Assembly: GCF_010993985.1 (NCBI RefSeq)
Contig: NZ_WINH01000003.1
Coordinates: 124,001 to 188,000 of the forward strand
Reading direction: 5' to 3'
Length of the DNA: 64,000 nucleotides
Source: Paraferrimonas sp. SM1919
Lineage (GTDB): Bacteria; Pseudomonadota; Gammaproteobacteria; Enterobacterales; Shewanellaceae
Numbering within the stretch: the stretch's first letter is position 1; each line of letters starts with the position of its first letter. Shown here in pieces: positions 19,035-27,813 of this stretch. The translations under genes and the position numbers were made by a program. The notes beneath the pieces were generated by a model. It ran no database searches. It had not been told where the DNA came from and saw only the letters and a list, made by a program, of their open reading frames with translations.

Positions 19035-20864
19035 ATGAAAAAAACAACAATAGGCATGGTTTGTTTCTTGAGTTTAGTCGTACAAGCACAAACCCCAACA
19101 GAACTTTTTACTTATACTGCATCTTATGCGGGACAACCATCCTTTGACGTTGTCGGCGATGACGTTTATGTATTATTTACCGATGGAGATACATATAAGG
19201 CTCGCATTTGTCATTACCATATGGCTTCGAGCAGTTCGAATTGCTCTGGTGATCTCTTTGACACCATAGCCCCAGATGATAGCAGTCATAACCAATCCGC
19301 TATTGCCGTAGATGGCGATGGTTACATCCATGCTTGGGTGGGCATGCATAACCACAAGATGAAGTACTACCGCTCTGATACGCCGGGGGATTTTACCAGC
19401 TTTACCGATCAAAGCAGTACTGTGCCTTGGTATAACGATGCGGGTATTAACGAGAAACGCTACACCTACCCTGCTGCGGTAAGCACTTCTGAAGGTGATG
19501 TGGTATTTGTGGCCCGGAGAACTGCACTATTTCTTGATGGCGAATTAGTTCGTGAAAGCCAACAAAATGAAAAGCAAGACATGTACGTATGGGATGATGC
19601 CAGCAATACATGGTCTGCCCAGCTGATCCAAGCTTCACTGGATAAAAATGCTTATATGAGCAACCTGTATGCTGATAACAACGGTAATGTTCATATTGCG
19701 ACGGCTTGGTCACAGCTTCACTCAGGTGATAATACTTTCCAACGTGGTACTTATGTAAAATATGACGTATCAGCTAACCAGTTTTATAAAGCTGATGGCA
19801 CTCAGGTAAGTTTGCCTATTGATGTAGAAACCGCTAGTGCTGATCACTTCTATCCGTGGGAGCAACCTTGGGGCGATACCACCAATGAATTACAAACCCC
19901 ACAGGTTACCGTAAATTCATTAGGCAACCCAGTAGTTGCTTACCCTAAAAACACCAATTACAGCCAGAACTCACCTAATTACAGCATGAGCGTAGCAGTG
20001 TGGAACGGCACAAGTTGGGTCACTTCAACCGATATTACTGAAGTACGTAACCATGAGCGCCCACCAATCACCTCGGTAGGCAACTGGGTGAATATGTATT
20101 CCCGTGACAGTAAAGATCCATGGATCCACTCTTCTACTGACAACGGCTATAACTTTACCGATGTATTGATGCTTGCTGATGGAAATGAACCTTATGCCGC
20201 TAAGCGCTACGACGGTGATACTGACCTATTTATTAATACCCGCCGATTGTGGAAAGTGGATTATCAAGTAGAGACTGGCGCACCTTCGGTTGCAATGACC
20301 ACCAATAGTCAAACTATTGAACCTTCACAGCAAATTGCTATTAGTGCTACTGCGTCAGACAATGATGGCAGCGTTACTATGGTAGAGTTCTTTGAAGGTA
20401 GCAATTTAATTGGCACCGATACTTCTGCGCCATACAGTGTTAACTGGAGCAGCTCGGTAGAAGGCAGTTATAGCTTTACAGCAGAGGCGACGGACAATGA
20501 TGGTAACACCACTGTATCGAGTGCGGTTGTAATTACCGTGCAAGAGCCAGCTGTTGCCCCTGTCATATCGGTTGCTAGCATCGATATGAGTATCTCTGGA
20601 AAAAAACCTCGTGCAACGGCCGTGATCACCATTGTTGACCAAAGCAGCCAAGGGGTTGAAGGGGCTAATGTTGATATTACTTGGAGCGGTTCAGTTAGTG
20701 GCAGCGACACGGCAACCACTGATGCATCAGGTCAAGTAAGCTTTACCAGTGGTTCAATCAAAGGTTCTGGTACATTTACCATTACTGTTGATCATGTCAA
20801 CCTAAATGGTGCTAACTACGATGCTGGAAGTAATGTTGAAACCGCTGACAGTATTGCTAATTAG
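19035..20864 (+). CDS. Secreted BNR_4 beta-propeller protein, shorter paralogue
   Basis: About 609 residues. The signal peptide ends near VVQA; a BNR_4 propeller follows (about 20-410), very similar to that of the protein at 14394, including the HNQSAIAVDGDGYIHAWVG motif with its HNH cluster, the DHFYPWEQPWGD segment and TEVRNHERPP. Next are one Ig-like domain (about 415-505, DNDGSVTMVEFFEG) and a C-terminal invasin/Big-like domain (about 510-605, DQSSQGVEGANVDITW). The DNRLRE and jelly-roll modules of its paralogue are absent. I start at the ATG 9 nt after an in-frame TTG because AGGA (19021-19024) is correctly spaced only for the ATG. Probably an extracellular polysaccharide-acting or binding protein. 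Confidence 0.85.
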   Translation: MKKTTIGMVCFLSLVVQAQTPTELFTYTASYAGQPSFDVVGDDVYVLFTDGDTYKARICHYHMASSSSNCSGDLFDTIAPDDSSHNQSAIAVDGDGYIHAWVGMHNHKMKYYRSDTPGDFTSFTDQSSTVPWYNDAGINEKRYTYPAAVSTSEGDVVFVARRTALFLDGELVRESQQNEKQDMYVWDDASNTWSAQLIQASLDKNAYMSNLYADNNGNVHIATAWSQLHSGDNTFQRGTYVKYDVSANQFYKADGTQVSLPIDVETASADHFYPWEQPWGDTTNELQTPQVTVNSLGNPVVAYPKNTNYSQNSPNYSMSVAVWNGTSWVTSTDITEVRNHERPPITSVGNWVNMYSRDSKDPWIHSSTDNGYNFTDVLMLADGNEPYAAKRYDGDTDLFINTRRLWKVDYQVETGAPSVAMTTNSQTIEPSQQIAISATASDNDGSVTMVEFFEGSNLIGTDTSAPYSVNWSSSVEGSYSFTAEATDNDGNTTVSSAVVITVQEPAVAPVISVASIDMSISGKKPRATAVITIVDQSSQGVEGANVDITWSGSVSGSDTATTDASGQVSFTSGSIKGSGTFTITVDHVNLNGANYDAGSNVETADSIAN

Positions 20865-20878
20865 TTAATCGATTTAAC

Positions 20879-20910
20879 CATCCAAAGGAGTATTAATCCT
20901 CCTTTGGATG
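20879..20910. terminator. Long hairpin between convergent genes
   Basis: CATCCAAAGGAG (20879-20890) and CTCCTTTGGATG (20899-20910), a perfect 12-bp stem with an 8-nt loop, 15 bp after the BNR_4 stop. No T run follows on the plus strand, so function as a terminator is likely but not certain. Confidence 0.6.
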
Positions 20911-21008
20911 TAAAAGCGTCATGAGACTACACAATTTTGTTCAATCACTGCATTCTGGTGCAGCTTTAAACACAGCTACAGTAATCTTCGAAGGACAACA
21001 AACTCTTG

Positions 21009-21983
21009 TTACATTTTAAGGATCACCTTACCCTTAGCTTGACGCTTTGTTAAGCAATTAAAGGCTTGTTCATAATCCTTAAAATCAAACACTTGGTTCG
21101 TTAACGGCTTTAGCTTACCTTGTGCCACTAAAGCAAGTAACTCAATAAAGTTTTGATTGGAGCCTTTAGGGTCGCGCATGGCCCAACCGCCCCAATATAC
21201 CCCTAAAATATCCCCAGCCTTTAATAACGGCAGGTTTAACGATAGTTTAGGAATATCACCGGCGGCAAAACCAATGACTAAATAACGGCCATACCAAGCG
21301 ATAGCGCGGTACGCTTGCTCGCTATAGTCGCCACCAACGGGATCGTACACCACATCAACGCCTTTACCGCAGGTTAGTGCTTTAATGCGCTCTTTTAGAT
21401 TCTCTGTCGAATAATTAATGCATTCATCCGCGCCCACCTCTTTAGCGAAGTTGAGCTTTTCATCGGTAGAAGCGGCAGCAATCACCTTAGCGCCCATTAA
21501 CTTGGCAATTTGAATGGCCGTCACGCCAACGCCCCCTGCTGCGCCTAACACTAAAACCGTTTCACCCGCTTGCAGCTTTGCCCTTTGTTTGAGCGCATAA
21601 TAGGAAGTGGCATAGGTAATGCAAAAGCCAGCAGCTTGTTCAAAACTCATGTTGTCGGCCATTGGCAGCAAGATATTGGCTTTACAAATGACCTGCTCGG
21701 CAAAGGCGCCGAGTTGAGTCACCGCAATTACCCTATCACCCACTTTTACATTGCTGACTCCCTCACCCACCTTGGCCACCACCCCAGCACATTCAATACC
21801 TGGGATAAATGGCAAGGGTGGCTTAACTTGATACAAACCAGCAATAGTTAGTGCATCGGGAAAGTTTAACCCCGCTGCTTTTATGTCTAAAAGTACTTCA
21901 CCGGCCTGAAGTTCAGCCAGAGTTTGGCTTTGCAGCTTTAGAGTTTCAACGGTGCCATACTGTTCACAAACCAATGCTTTCAT
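21009..21983 (-). CDS. NADPH:quinone oxidoreductase-like MDR protein
   Basis: A 324-residue zinc-free medium-chain reductase. The GroES-like half carries NFPDALTIAGLYQVKPPLPFIPGIECAG and the nucleotide fold has LGAAGGVGVTAIQIAKLMGAK near 145, followed by the VDVVYDPVGGDY segment of quinone-oxidoreductase-like enzymes. Cytoplasmic. It is the last gene of a minus-strand set acyl-CoA dehydrogenase, GST-like, this gene, with 25 bp to the GST gene. In this context it probably reduces an enone or enoyl intermediate of the pathway rather than a respiratory quinone. The AGGAATAAT Shine-Dalgarno supports the start. Confidence 0.9.
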   Translation of the reverse strand: MKALVCEQYGTVETLKLQSQTLAELQAGEVLLDIKAAGLNFPDALTIAGLYQVKPPLPFIPGIECAGVVAKVGEGVSNVKVGDRVIAVTQLGAFAEQVICKANILLPMADNMSFEQAAGFCITYATSYYALKQRAKLQAGETVLVLGAAGGVGVTAIQIAKLMGAKVIAAASTDEKLNFAKEVGADECINYSTENLKERIKALTCGKGVDVVYDPVGGDYSEQAYRAIAWYGRYLVIGFAAGDIPKLSLNLPLLKAGDILGVYWGGWAMRDPKGSNQNFIELLALVAQGKLKPLTNQVFDFKDYEQAFNCLTKRQAKGKVILKM

Positions 21984-22008
21984 GATTATTCCTTTAACCT
22001 GTTAACTT

Positions 22009-23115
22009 TTAACCCGCTAACTTCACTGTCAGGCCATTGTGCGTTACGGCTGGGCCGCTGCTAATTTCTAATATTGGCGTTAGCTTATGGGCCATAAACC
22101 ACTCATTAATGTGTTGCTGGGCTATTGCATCAAGTGTTCGAAACTGCTTTTGACTGCGCTGCAGCATCCAAAAGGTATAAGTAAATACCAAGCGCTTATA
22201 ATGGCCATCTAACATTGGGAAGGTGATTTCTTCTAACAGGCGTGGAATAGTATCTCCAGCTTGCTTTCCTTCCTTAGCAATGTAGCCCTGCACCGATTGC
22301 TGCATGCTCTCTAACAGCGGTACAAATTCACTTTGAAACATGTTCAAAAGCGGCAGTAGAGTGTTAGGGATTTGCCCTTGGCTCAATGGCGGGTTCACTT
22401 GCTTTTGACCACTATGAACACGCTCAATATAAGCCTTAAGGTTTGGCCTTGGGTCAATCAGCTCACGCCTCGGCCACCTATCCAAATACAAGTGGGCATA
22501 ACAAAGCCCAATTAACGAGTAATCAGCTACGCTAGGCTGGCCACCTAATAAATAATCATGCGCGCTAAAATGCGCCTCTAGCAAATCTAACAGTTGATTT
22601 ATCCAACGCTCCAACAGCGGTATTTGTTCACCCACCGCCCCCATTCGTACCATGGCCGCCCTCATGCGCGCTGCAGCAACTTTGTCTACGACCAAATTTT
22701 TAATAAAGCGCGGGGCATAGGGTAATAGGCTGTCACCGCCTTCTTTACGGAAACTTGGGTAATTTTCCGGAAAGTTCCAGCGAGTGTGCAGCGCGATCAC
22801 ATGCCCAATCTCATCAAACCAAACCTCTAAAAGATTAGAAACCGTCTGTTGCAATGGGCAATCCAAACTCAATGAATGCTTGGGATGGCGGCGCTCTAAC
22901 TCTTCAATAATTAAGCTGGTATCCGTCAGGGTTTGCCCTTGTTTTGTTTCGATAACCGGCATTGCAGCAAAATTATGTTTTTTTTCAAAGCGCTTGATAT
23001 CAAACAGACTCATTGGCTTTTGTACATAGTTAAGCCCTTTGTAGTTTAAATAGGCTCTGACTTTGCCGGTAAACAAAGATATTTGCCAACCGTATAACTT
23101 GTAATCCGCGTCCAT
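22009..23115 (-). CDS. Glutathione S-transferase-like protein, extended form
   Basis: 368 residues from the ATG at 23115, which follows AAGGGAA at 6 nt; the longer in-frame extension would run into the upstream gene. The N-terminal GST thioredoxin fold has FTGKVRAYLNYKG near residue 15, the cis-Pro segment AAMPVIET near 52, and TDTSLIIEELERRHP near 66. A helical domain follows with the YLLGGQPSVADYSLIG motif near 184. The last roughly 110 residues are an extension shared with the paralogue at 2790-3959. It lies 10 bp after the acyl-CoA dehydrogenase stop, so both are co-transcribed. A GST beside acyl-CoA and MDR enzymes suggests handling of an electrophilic or lipophilic pathway intermediate. 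Confidence 0.85.
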   Translation of the reverse strand: MDADYKLYGWQISLFTGKVRAYLNYKGLNYVQKPMSLFDIKRFEKKHNFAAMPVIETKQGQTLTDTSLIIEELERRHPKHSLSLDCPLQQTVSNLLEVWFDEIGHVIALHTRWNFPENYPSFRKEGGDSLLPYAPRFIKNLVVDKVAAARMRAAMVRMGAVGEQIPLLERWINQLLDLLEAHFSAHDYLLGGQPSVADYSLIGLCYAHLYLDRWPRRELIDPRPNLKAYIERVHSGQKQVNPPLSQGQIPNTLLPLLNMFQSEFVPLLESMQQSVQGYIAKEGKQAGDTIPRLLEEITFPMLDGHYKRLVFTYTFWMLQRSQKQFRTLDAIAQQHINEWFMAHKLTPILEISSGPAVTHNGLTVKLAG

Positions 23116-23125
23116 ATTTTTTCCC

Positions 23126-24898
23126 TTACAGTAAACTTGAATCGACATCTGCAACGCAGGACTCAAGCCTTTGCACCAGTTCAAATTGGGTGATGGCCTT
23201 GGGCAATTCCACCCTTAAAAAGTATCGACAGGCTGCAAATTTGGCCTTGCTAAAATCACTGTCATCATTGGCATTGAGAGTTTGTGACACCCATAACCAT
23301 CCCACCACCACATGGCCAAAGGCCGATAAAAATGCGCCAGCGTTGTCTAGAGCCGCTGGGTTTGACCCCATGGCCGCCAAAGCGTTTACCGCCTGCTGCA
23401 TAGCATTTACGGCGCTGGTTAAATGCTCAATTTCACCCTGCAAGCGCGGATCGGTTAATGCTATTTCTGTGGTTTCACTAATACGCATTAATAACTGCTT
23501 ATAGCCAGCGCCTTGGTTTTGAGACAGTTTACGGCCCACCAAATCGGCCGCTTGAATGCCAAAGGTACCCTCATGGATAGGGTTTAGACGATTATCACGA
23601 TACAGTTGTTCGACATCGTATTCGCGGGTGTAGCCATAACCGCCGTGTACCTGAATGGCTATGTCATTGGCGATTAAACCAAATTCAGAAGGCCAGCTTT
23701 TGGCCACAGGAGTTAACAGCTCTAACAATTCTAGATCCGCTTGACGGGTTTCTTTGTTTGGGTGTGAATGGCTGTTATCGGCCAAATAGGCACTGAACAA
23801 GGATAACGCCATCGCCCCTTCAGCGTAAGCCTTTTGCTGTAATAGCATGCGTTTAACATCAACATGTTCAATGATTGGGATTTGTGGTGATGCTGGGTCA
23901 CGATTGGTTAGACTTCGACCCTGGGGGCGCTCTTTGGCATATTGGCTTGATTGCACATAGCCGCGGTAAGCCATACAACTTGCCCCCATGCCTACGCCTA
24001 TTCGAGCCTCATTCATCATTTGGAACATAATGGCTAAGCCTTGGCCTAAATCGCCAATACGCCAGCCAATCGCACCGTTACCTTCACCAAAGTTCAGCAA
24101 ACAGTTCGACGTACCCCGGTAACCCATTTTATGGTTTAAACCAGCAACCGCGACATCGTTATGGCGACCATCGGGCAGTATTTTAGGCACCACAAAAATA
24201 GAAATGCCCTTTACCCCAGGGGTAATATCACCATTTTCATCGGCCACTTTGGCCAGTACCAAGTGCACAATATTGTCGCTGAGTTCATGGTCACCACCGG
24301 AGATCCACATTTTATTGCCACGCAATAAATAACGTTCGCCGTATTCATCACTGCCCGTGTGCTGGGCCTTAGTACGAATGTCTCCAAGGGACGAGCCAGC
24401 AGCGGGCTCACTTAAACACATGGTACCAAAGTAGCGACCTTCCACTTCAGGCAATGCCCAAGTCTCAATTTGTTTTTGGTTACCAAAATTGATAATTAGC
24501 CTGGCATTGCCATTCGTTAGCATAGGGTATGCCGTAGTGGCACAGTTGGCCGCAAAAAAGTTAGCCTGGGCCGCCAAAGCCACAGTAAAAGGCAAACCCA
24601 TACCGCCGTATTGCTCTTCAAAACCCGCGGCAAAAAAGCCGGCATCGCGGTAGGCATCTAAGTCCTGTTTGGTTTGTTCAGGCAAGACTACCTTGCCATC
24701 AACCAATTGCGGCTCAACCTCATCCGATACCTTAAAGTTTTGGGCAAAAGTTTCCCTTGCCATCTGCGCAGCTAAATCCAATACGCTGCGCATAGTGTCG
24801 ATATCGTGATCACTAAAGTTGCTGCGTTTGCTTAACTTATCGGCCTCTAGCCAATCAAATAATAAAAACTGTAAGTCCTGCTGATTGAGGTAATCCAT
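23126..24898 (-). CDS. Acyl-CoA dehydrogenase
   Basis: A 590-residue flavoenzyme. The N-terminal helical domain (about 30-155), the beta domain (MCLSEPAAGSSLGDI near 160, MWISGGDHEL near 197) and the C-terminal helical domain with the catalytic base E443 (NPIHEGTFGIQ) are all in place; a further 100-residue helical tail is typical of the long AcdB/FadE-like branch. FAD-linked alpha,beta-dehydrogenation of an acyl-CoA, passing electrons to ETF. First gene of a minus-strand set with the GST-like and MDR genes, divergent from the SDR-sulfatase pair. The palindrome at 25101-25124 in the shared promoter is a candidate operator for both directions. Confidence 0.95.
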   Translation of the reverse strand: MDYLNQQDLQFLLFDWLEADKLSKRSNFSDHDIDTMRSVLDLAAQMARETFAQNFKVSDEVEPQLVDGKVVLPEQTKQDLDAYRDAGFFAAGFEEQYGGMGLPFTVALAAQANFFAANCATTAYPMLTNGNARLIINFGNQKQIETWALPEVEGRYFGTMCLSEPAAGSSLGDIRTKAQHTGSDEYGERYLLRGNKMWISGGDHELSDNIVHLVLAKVADENGDITPGVKGISIFVVPKILPDGRHNDVAVAGLNHKMGYRGTSNCLLNFGEGNGAIGWRIGDLGQGLAIMFQMMNEARIGVGMGASCMAYRGYVQSSQYAKERPQGRSLTNRDPASPQIPIIEHVDVKRMLLQQKAYAEGAMALSLFSAYLADNSHSHPNKETRQADLELLELLTPVAKSWPSEFGLIANDIAIQVHGGYGYTREYDVEQLYRDNRLNPIHEGTFGIQAADLVGRKLSQNQGAGYKQLLMRISETTEIALTDPRLQGEIEHLTSAVNAMQQAVNALAAMGSNPAALDNAGAFLSAFGHVVVGWLWVSQTLNANDDSDFSKAKFAACRYFLRVELPKAITQFELVQRLESCVADVDSSLL

Positions 24899-25091
24899 AT
24901 TAATCCTTTAACTCAAAAGACCACTAAGTGTCTCAATATAATGATGTAACTCACCTAACAAAGAATCTTAAGGTGTGGCAACAGGCTAACTGTTAGGTTC
25001 CGCATATTGCAAAACTGCCACGCTCACTTATCCCCCGAAACAATTGTCACCAACCATGCTATTTTATTGAAAAAAGCAAATCAATAAGTTT

Positions 25092-25124
25092 TGACACGGC
25101 AAATGACAATAACTGTTGTCATTT
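25092..25124. promoter_or_regulatory. Candidate operator: 24-bp palindrome with TGACAC element
   Basis: AAATGACAA-N6-TTGTCATTT (25101-25124, 9-bp arms, perfect) is preceded by TGACAC at 25092-25097. It lies between divergent catabolic genes, 61 bp before the SDR start. The form fits a TetR-type operator. A closely similar direct arrangement, TGACAC-N3-AAATGACA, occurs at 54751-54767. Regulator not proven. Confidence 0.55.
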
Positions 25125-25184
25125 AGATTTTGCAGGGGTAACTTAAGGCTAAATAGGAATAAAAATACAAAGAAGGAAGGTTCA

Positions 25185-25925
25185 ATGTCTGAGCTAAAAA
25201 CCGTATTAGTGACAGGAGCATCATCGGGTTTAGGGGCACAGTTTTGTCGAGCTTTGGCCAAAGATGGCTTTACCGTAGTGGCTGCGGCTCGCCGTAAAGA
25301 AAAACTGATCAGTTTATGTGAAGAAATCACCGCCGCAGGAGGCAAAGCCTTCCCATTAGCATTAGATGTCACCGACTTTACTAGTTTTGGTAGCAAGATT
25401 GATGAAGCAGAATCCCTAGCAGGGCCAATTAATTGCTTGGTCAATAACGCCGGCAGCTCAGTCAGTAAACGCGCCACTGATATGACAGTAGAAGATTTTG
25501 ATTTTGTGGTCGATTTAAACCTAAAAGCCCCTTACTTTTTATCAACCGAAATGGCGCGCCGCTGGATTGGTTCGAAAATGAAAGGCCGCATTGTTAATGT
25601 AGGCTCTATTTCAGATCGTAAAACCATGCCGGGTCATACGGTTTATGGCACCACCAAATCGGCTATTGCCCGCCTAAGTCAACAGTTTGCTAGGGAATGG
25701 GTTAACCAAGGCATTTGTGTGAATACCCTCGCCCCTGGTTATATTAAAACTGAATTAAATGCGGAGTATTTTGATAGCCCTGCTGGTCAACAAGTGGCTG
25801 CCTTTATGCCAAGAAAGCGCGTAGGTAAACCCTCAGATCTTGACCAAGCCATTGTTTACCTGTGCCAAGATCAAGAGTTCTTAACCGGGCAAACTATTGC
25901 CCTTGATGATGGCCAAAGCCTATAA
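25185..25925 (+). CDS. SDR-family oxidoreductase
   Basis: A 246-residue classical short-chain dehydrogenase. NAD(P)-binding TGASSGLG at residues 10-17, NNAGSS near 87, the catalytic Ser in VGSISDR, and Y-x3-K in YGTTKSAI near 154. The C-terminal GQTIALDDGQS is typical of 3-oxoacyl-reductase-like or hydroxysteroid-type SDRs. The start at 25185 is set by a strong GAAGGAAGG ribosome site. It is followed after 15 bp by the sulfatase gene, so they form an operon. The expected reaction is oxidation or reduction of an alcohol/ketone, plausibly the alcohol freed by the sulfatase. Confidence 0.94.
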   Translation: MSELKTVLVTGASSGLGAQFCRALAKDGFTVVAAARRKEKLISLCEEITAAGGKAFPLALDVTDFTSFGSKIDEAESLAGPINCLVNNAGSSVSKRATDMTVEDFDFVVDLNLKAPYFLSTEMARRWIGSKMKGRIVNVGSISDRKTMPGHTVYGTTKSAIARLSQQFAREWVNQGICVNTLAPGYIKTELNAEYFDSPAGQQVAAFMPRKRVGKPSDLDQAIVYLCQDQEFLTGQTIALDDGQSL

Positions 25926-25940
25926 GTGAAGGAGTAAATC

Positions 25941-27710
25941 ATGAAATGGACTTTGCTATTAGTATTATTCTTGCCTTTGTTTGCCAGCGCCGAGGTCAAC
26001 TCGCCTAAAACTGAGGCTAAAACTGAGACTGGCAAGCAACCTAATATCCTTTTGGTGTTATTAGATGATGTCGGGTTTATGGGGCTTGGTAGTTACGGCA
26101 GTGATGCCCAAACCCCTAATATTGATAGCATTGCCCAGCAAGGTGTACAGTTTAGTCGTTTTTATACTGCTGCCCTGTGCGGCCCAAGTCGCGCTATGTT
26201 AATGACCGGGCAAGACAGCCACGCCGTTGGTATGTCTACTCTGGTGGAAGCACTAAAGCCTGAAATGGCCGATATGCCCGCCTATTCAATGCAGTGGCAA
26301 GATTCCCAGCAAACCCTCGCCACTCGCTTAAAAGCCGTGGGATATCAGACCTTTGTCTCTGGTAAATGGGGCATTGGTCGTGTGGGTAAAAACCTGCCCC
26401 ACCGTTTCGGTTTTGATAAATCCTTTGTCCTTGATGCTACTGGTGCCAGCAACTACCAAGAAAAGCCTTATCTTTCTATCTATAAAGAGGTGAAATGGTT
26501 TGAAGATGGCAAGCGTGTGCATTTACCTGAAGACTTTTATTCATCACGGGACTTGGTCAATAAAATGATTGGCTATTTGGATAATGCCGATCCTAACAAG
26601 CCGTTTTTTGCCTACCTGCCCCTGCAAGCCATTCATATTCCGATTCAGGCTCCCGTTGAATACATAGACAAATACAATGGCGTGTTTGATGCCGGTTGGG
26701 ATAAAAAACGTCTCGAACGCTTACAAACCGCCATTGATTTAGGACTGGTGCCCGCTAATACCCAACTTGCCGCCGTACCTGAGTTACATCGCAAGTGGGA
26801 TGAACTGTCAGAGCAAGATAAAAAGTTCTGGTCACGAATGATGCAGTTAAATGCGGGCATGTTAGATGCCGCCGACCATCATATTGGCCGTTTACTTAGC
26901 CATATTGAATCCCTTGGTCAACTTGATAACACCATAGTGGTTGTCACCTCAGATAACGGTGCTGAATTTAACTCAATGGGTCACTCGAACCATGCTAGAA
27001 AGTACCTTGATCGCACTTGGATGGCCACGGCTGGTTGGAATACCGACTATGAGAGCTTAGGGCAAATGAACTCTATGGGCGCAATTGGCCCAGAGTGGGC
27101 AGATGTTAGCACAGGGCCCCTTAGCCTTTATAAATTTAATGCCGCAGAAGGAGGATTGCGGGTACCTCTGATCATAGCTGGCCCCGGCATTAAGCCATTA
27201 GGCATTCAACATGGCCGCGCCCATGTGGCAGATATTGTCCCTACCCTATTACAACAGGCGGGTGCCGAATACCAAGATGAGGCCTTTTATGGACGCTCAC
27301 TGGTGCCGGTGTTAACCGGTGAAGTTACCGATGTGTGGCAGCAGGATAGTTTTGCTTTTGAGGTTAGTGGTAATGCGGCGCTGTACCAAGGAAAATGGAA
27401 ACTGGTACAGGTTAAAAAGCCCTTAGGCAATGAACAGTGGTCTTTGTACGATATTGAAAATGATGCCGCCGAACTAAACAACCTGGCTAATAGCCACCCT
27501 GTAATATTGCAAAATTTGCTTAATGAATACAAAAGCTACTCTAATGAAATGGGCATTCTAACCCTTGCCCCTGGGGATTATGCGTTAAAGCAGGTGATTA
27601 TTAATTCCATGAAACAATGGGTAAAGAGTAACTGGTATATACCCCTAATCATTTTGCTCTTGCTTGGGTGGGGTATTGATAAATTTAGAAAGCATCATCG
27701 GATCAGCTAG
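25941..27710 (+). CDS. Type I sulfatase, exported and C-terminally membrane-anchored
   Basis: A 589-residue sulfatase. Signal peptide about 1-17. Metal-binding D42-D43 (LLDDVG), then the FGly signature C80-G-P82-S83-R84, whose Cys is converted to formylglycine by a maturase, and later VVTSDNGAEFNSMGH for the second metal/sulfate site. A hydrophobic segment at about 565-580 followed by a basic tail suggests anchoring to the inner membrane, facing the periplasm. It is translationally close to the SDR gene (AAGGAG ribosome site). Hydrolysis of a sulfate ester to an alcohol is the family reaction; an aryl, alkyl or steroid sulfate substrate cannot be told apart. Confidence 0.94.
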   Translation: MKWTLLLVLFLPLFASAEVNSPKTEAKTETGKQPNILLVLLDDVGFMGLGSYGSDAQTPNIDSIAQQGVQFSRFYTAALCGPSRAMLMTGQDSHAVGMSTLVEALKPEMADMPAYSMQWQDSQQTLATRLKAVGYQTFVSGKWGIGRVGKNLPHRFGFDKSFVLDATGASNYQEKPYLSIYKEVKWFEDGKRVHLPEDFYSSRDLVNKMIGYLDNADPNKPFFAYLPLQAIHIPIQAPVEYIDKYNGVFDAGWDKKRLERLQTAIDLGLVPANTQLAAVPELHRKWDELSEQDKKFWSRMMQLNAGMLDAADHHIGRLLSHIESLGQLDNTIVVVTSDNGAEFNSMGHSNHARKYLDRTWMATAGWNTDYESLGQMNSMGAIGPEWADVSTGPLSLYKFNAAEGGLRVPLIIAGPGIKPLGIQHGRAHVADIVPTLLQQAGAEYQDEAFYGRSLVPVLTGEVTDVWQQDSFAFEVSGNAALYQGKWKLVQVKKPLGNEQWSLYDIENDAAELNNLANSHPVILQNLLNEYKSYSNEMGILTLAPGDYALKQVIINSMKQWVKSNWYIPLIILLLLGWGIDKFRKHHRIS

Positions 27711-27740
27711 TGTATAAAGTATTGGACATTAGCAAACAAA

Positions 27741-27761
27741 AAATGTTACCTCGTAACACTT
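27741..27761. promoter_or_regulatory. Candidate Zur box upstream of zur-zrgA
   Basis: AAATGTTAC-CTC-GTAACACTT is a near-perfect palindrome (8 of 9 arm positions pair). Its core TGTTA-N5-TAACA (27744-27758) matches the spacing and half-sites of the gammaproteobacterial Zur box. It lies about 53 bp before the zur start, consistent with autoregulation of the zur-zrgA operon by zinc. Confidence 0.7.
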
Positions 27762-27813
27762 ATGCTTTTGTTATATGATCTAGCTAATTAGATTTGATGT
27801 CCAAGGAAGTCCT

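Noticed and set aside
27697..27712. Identical 16-mer (ATCGGATCAGCTAGTG) here and at 49466-49481
   Set aside because: In 64 kb about one such 16-base match is expected by chance over both strands. Contexts differ (end of a sulfatase gene against a post-terminator spacer), so I do not treat it as an att or repeat.
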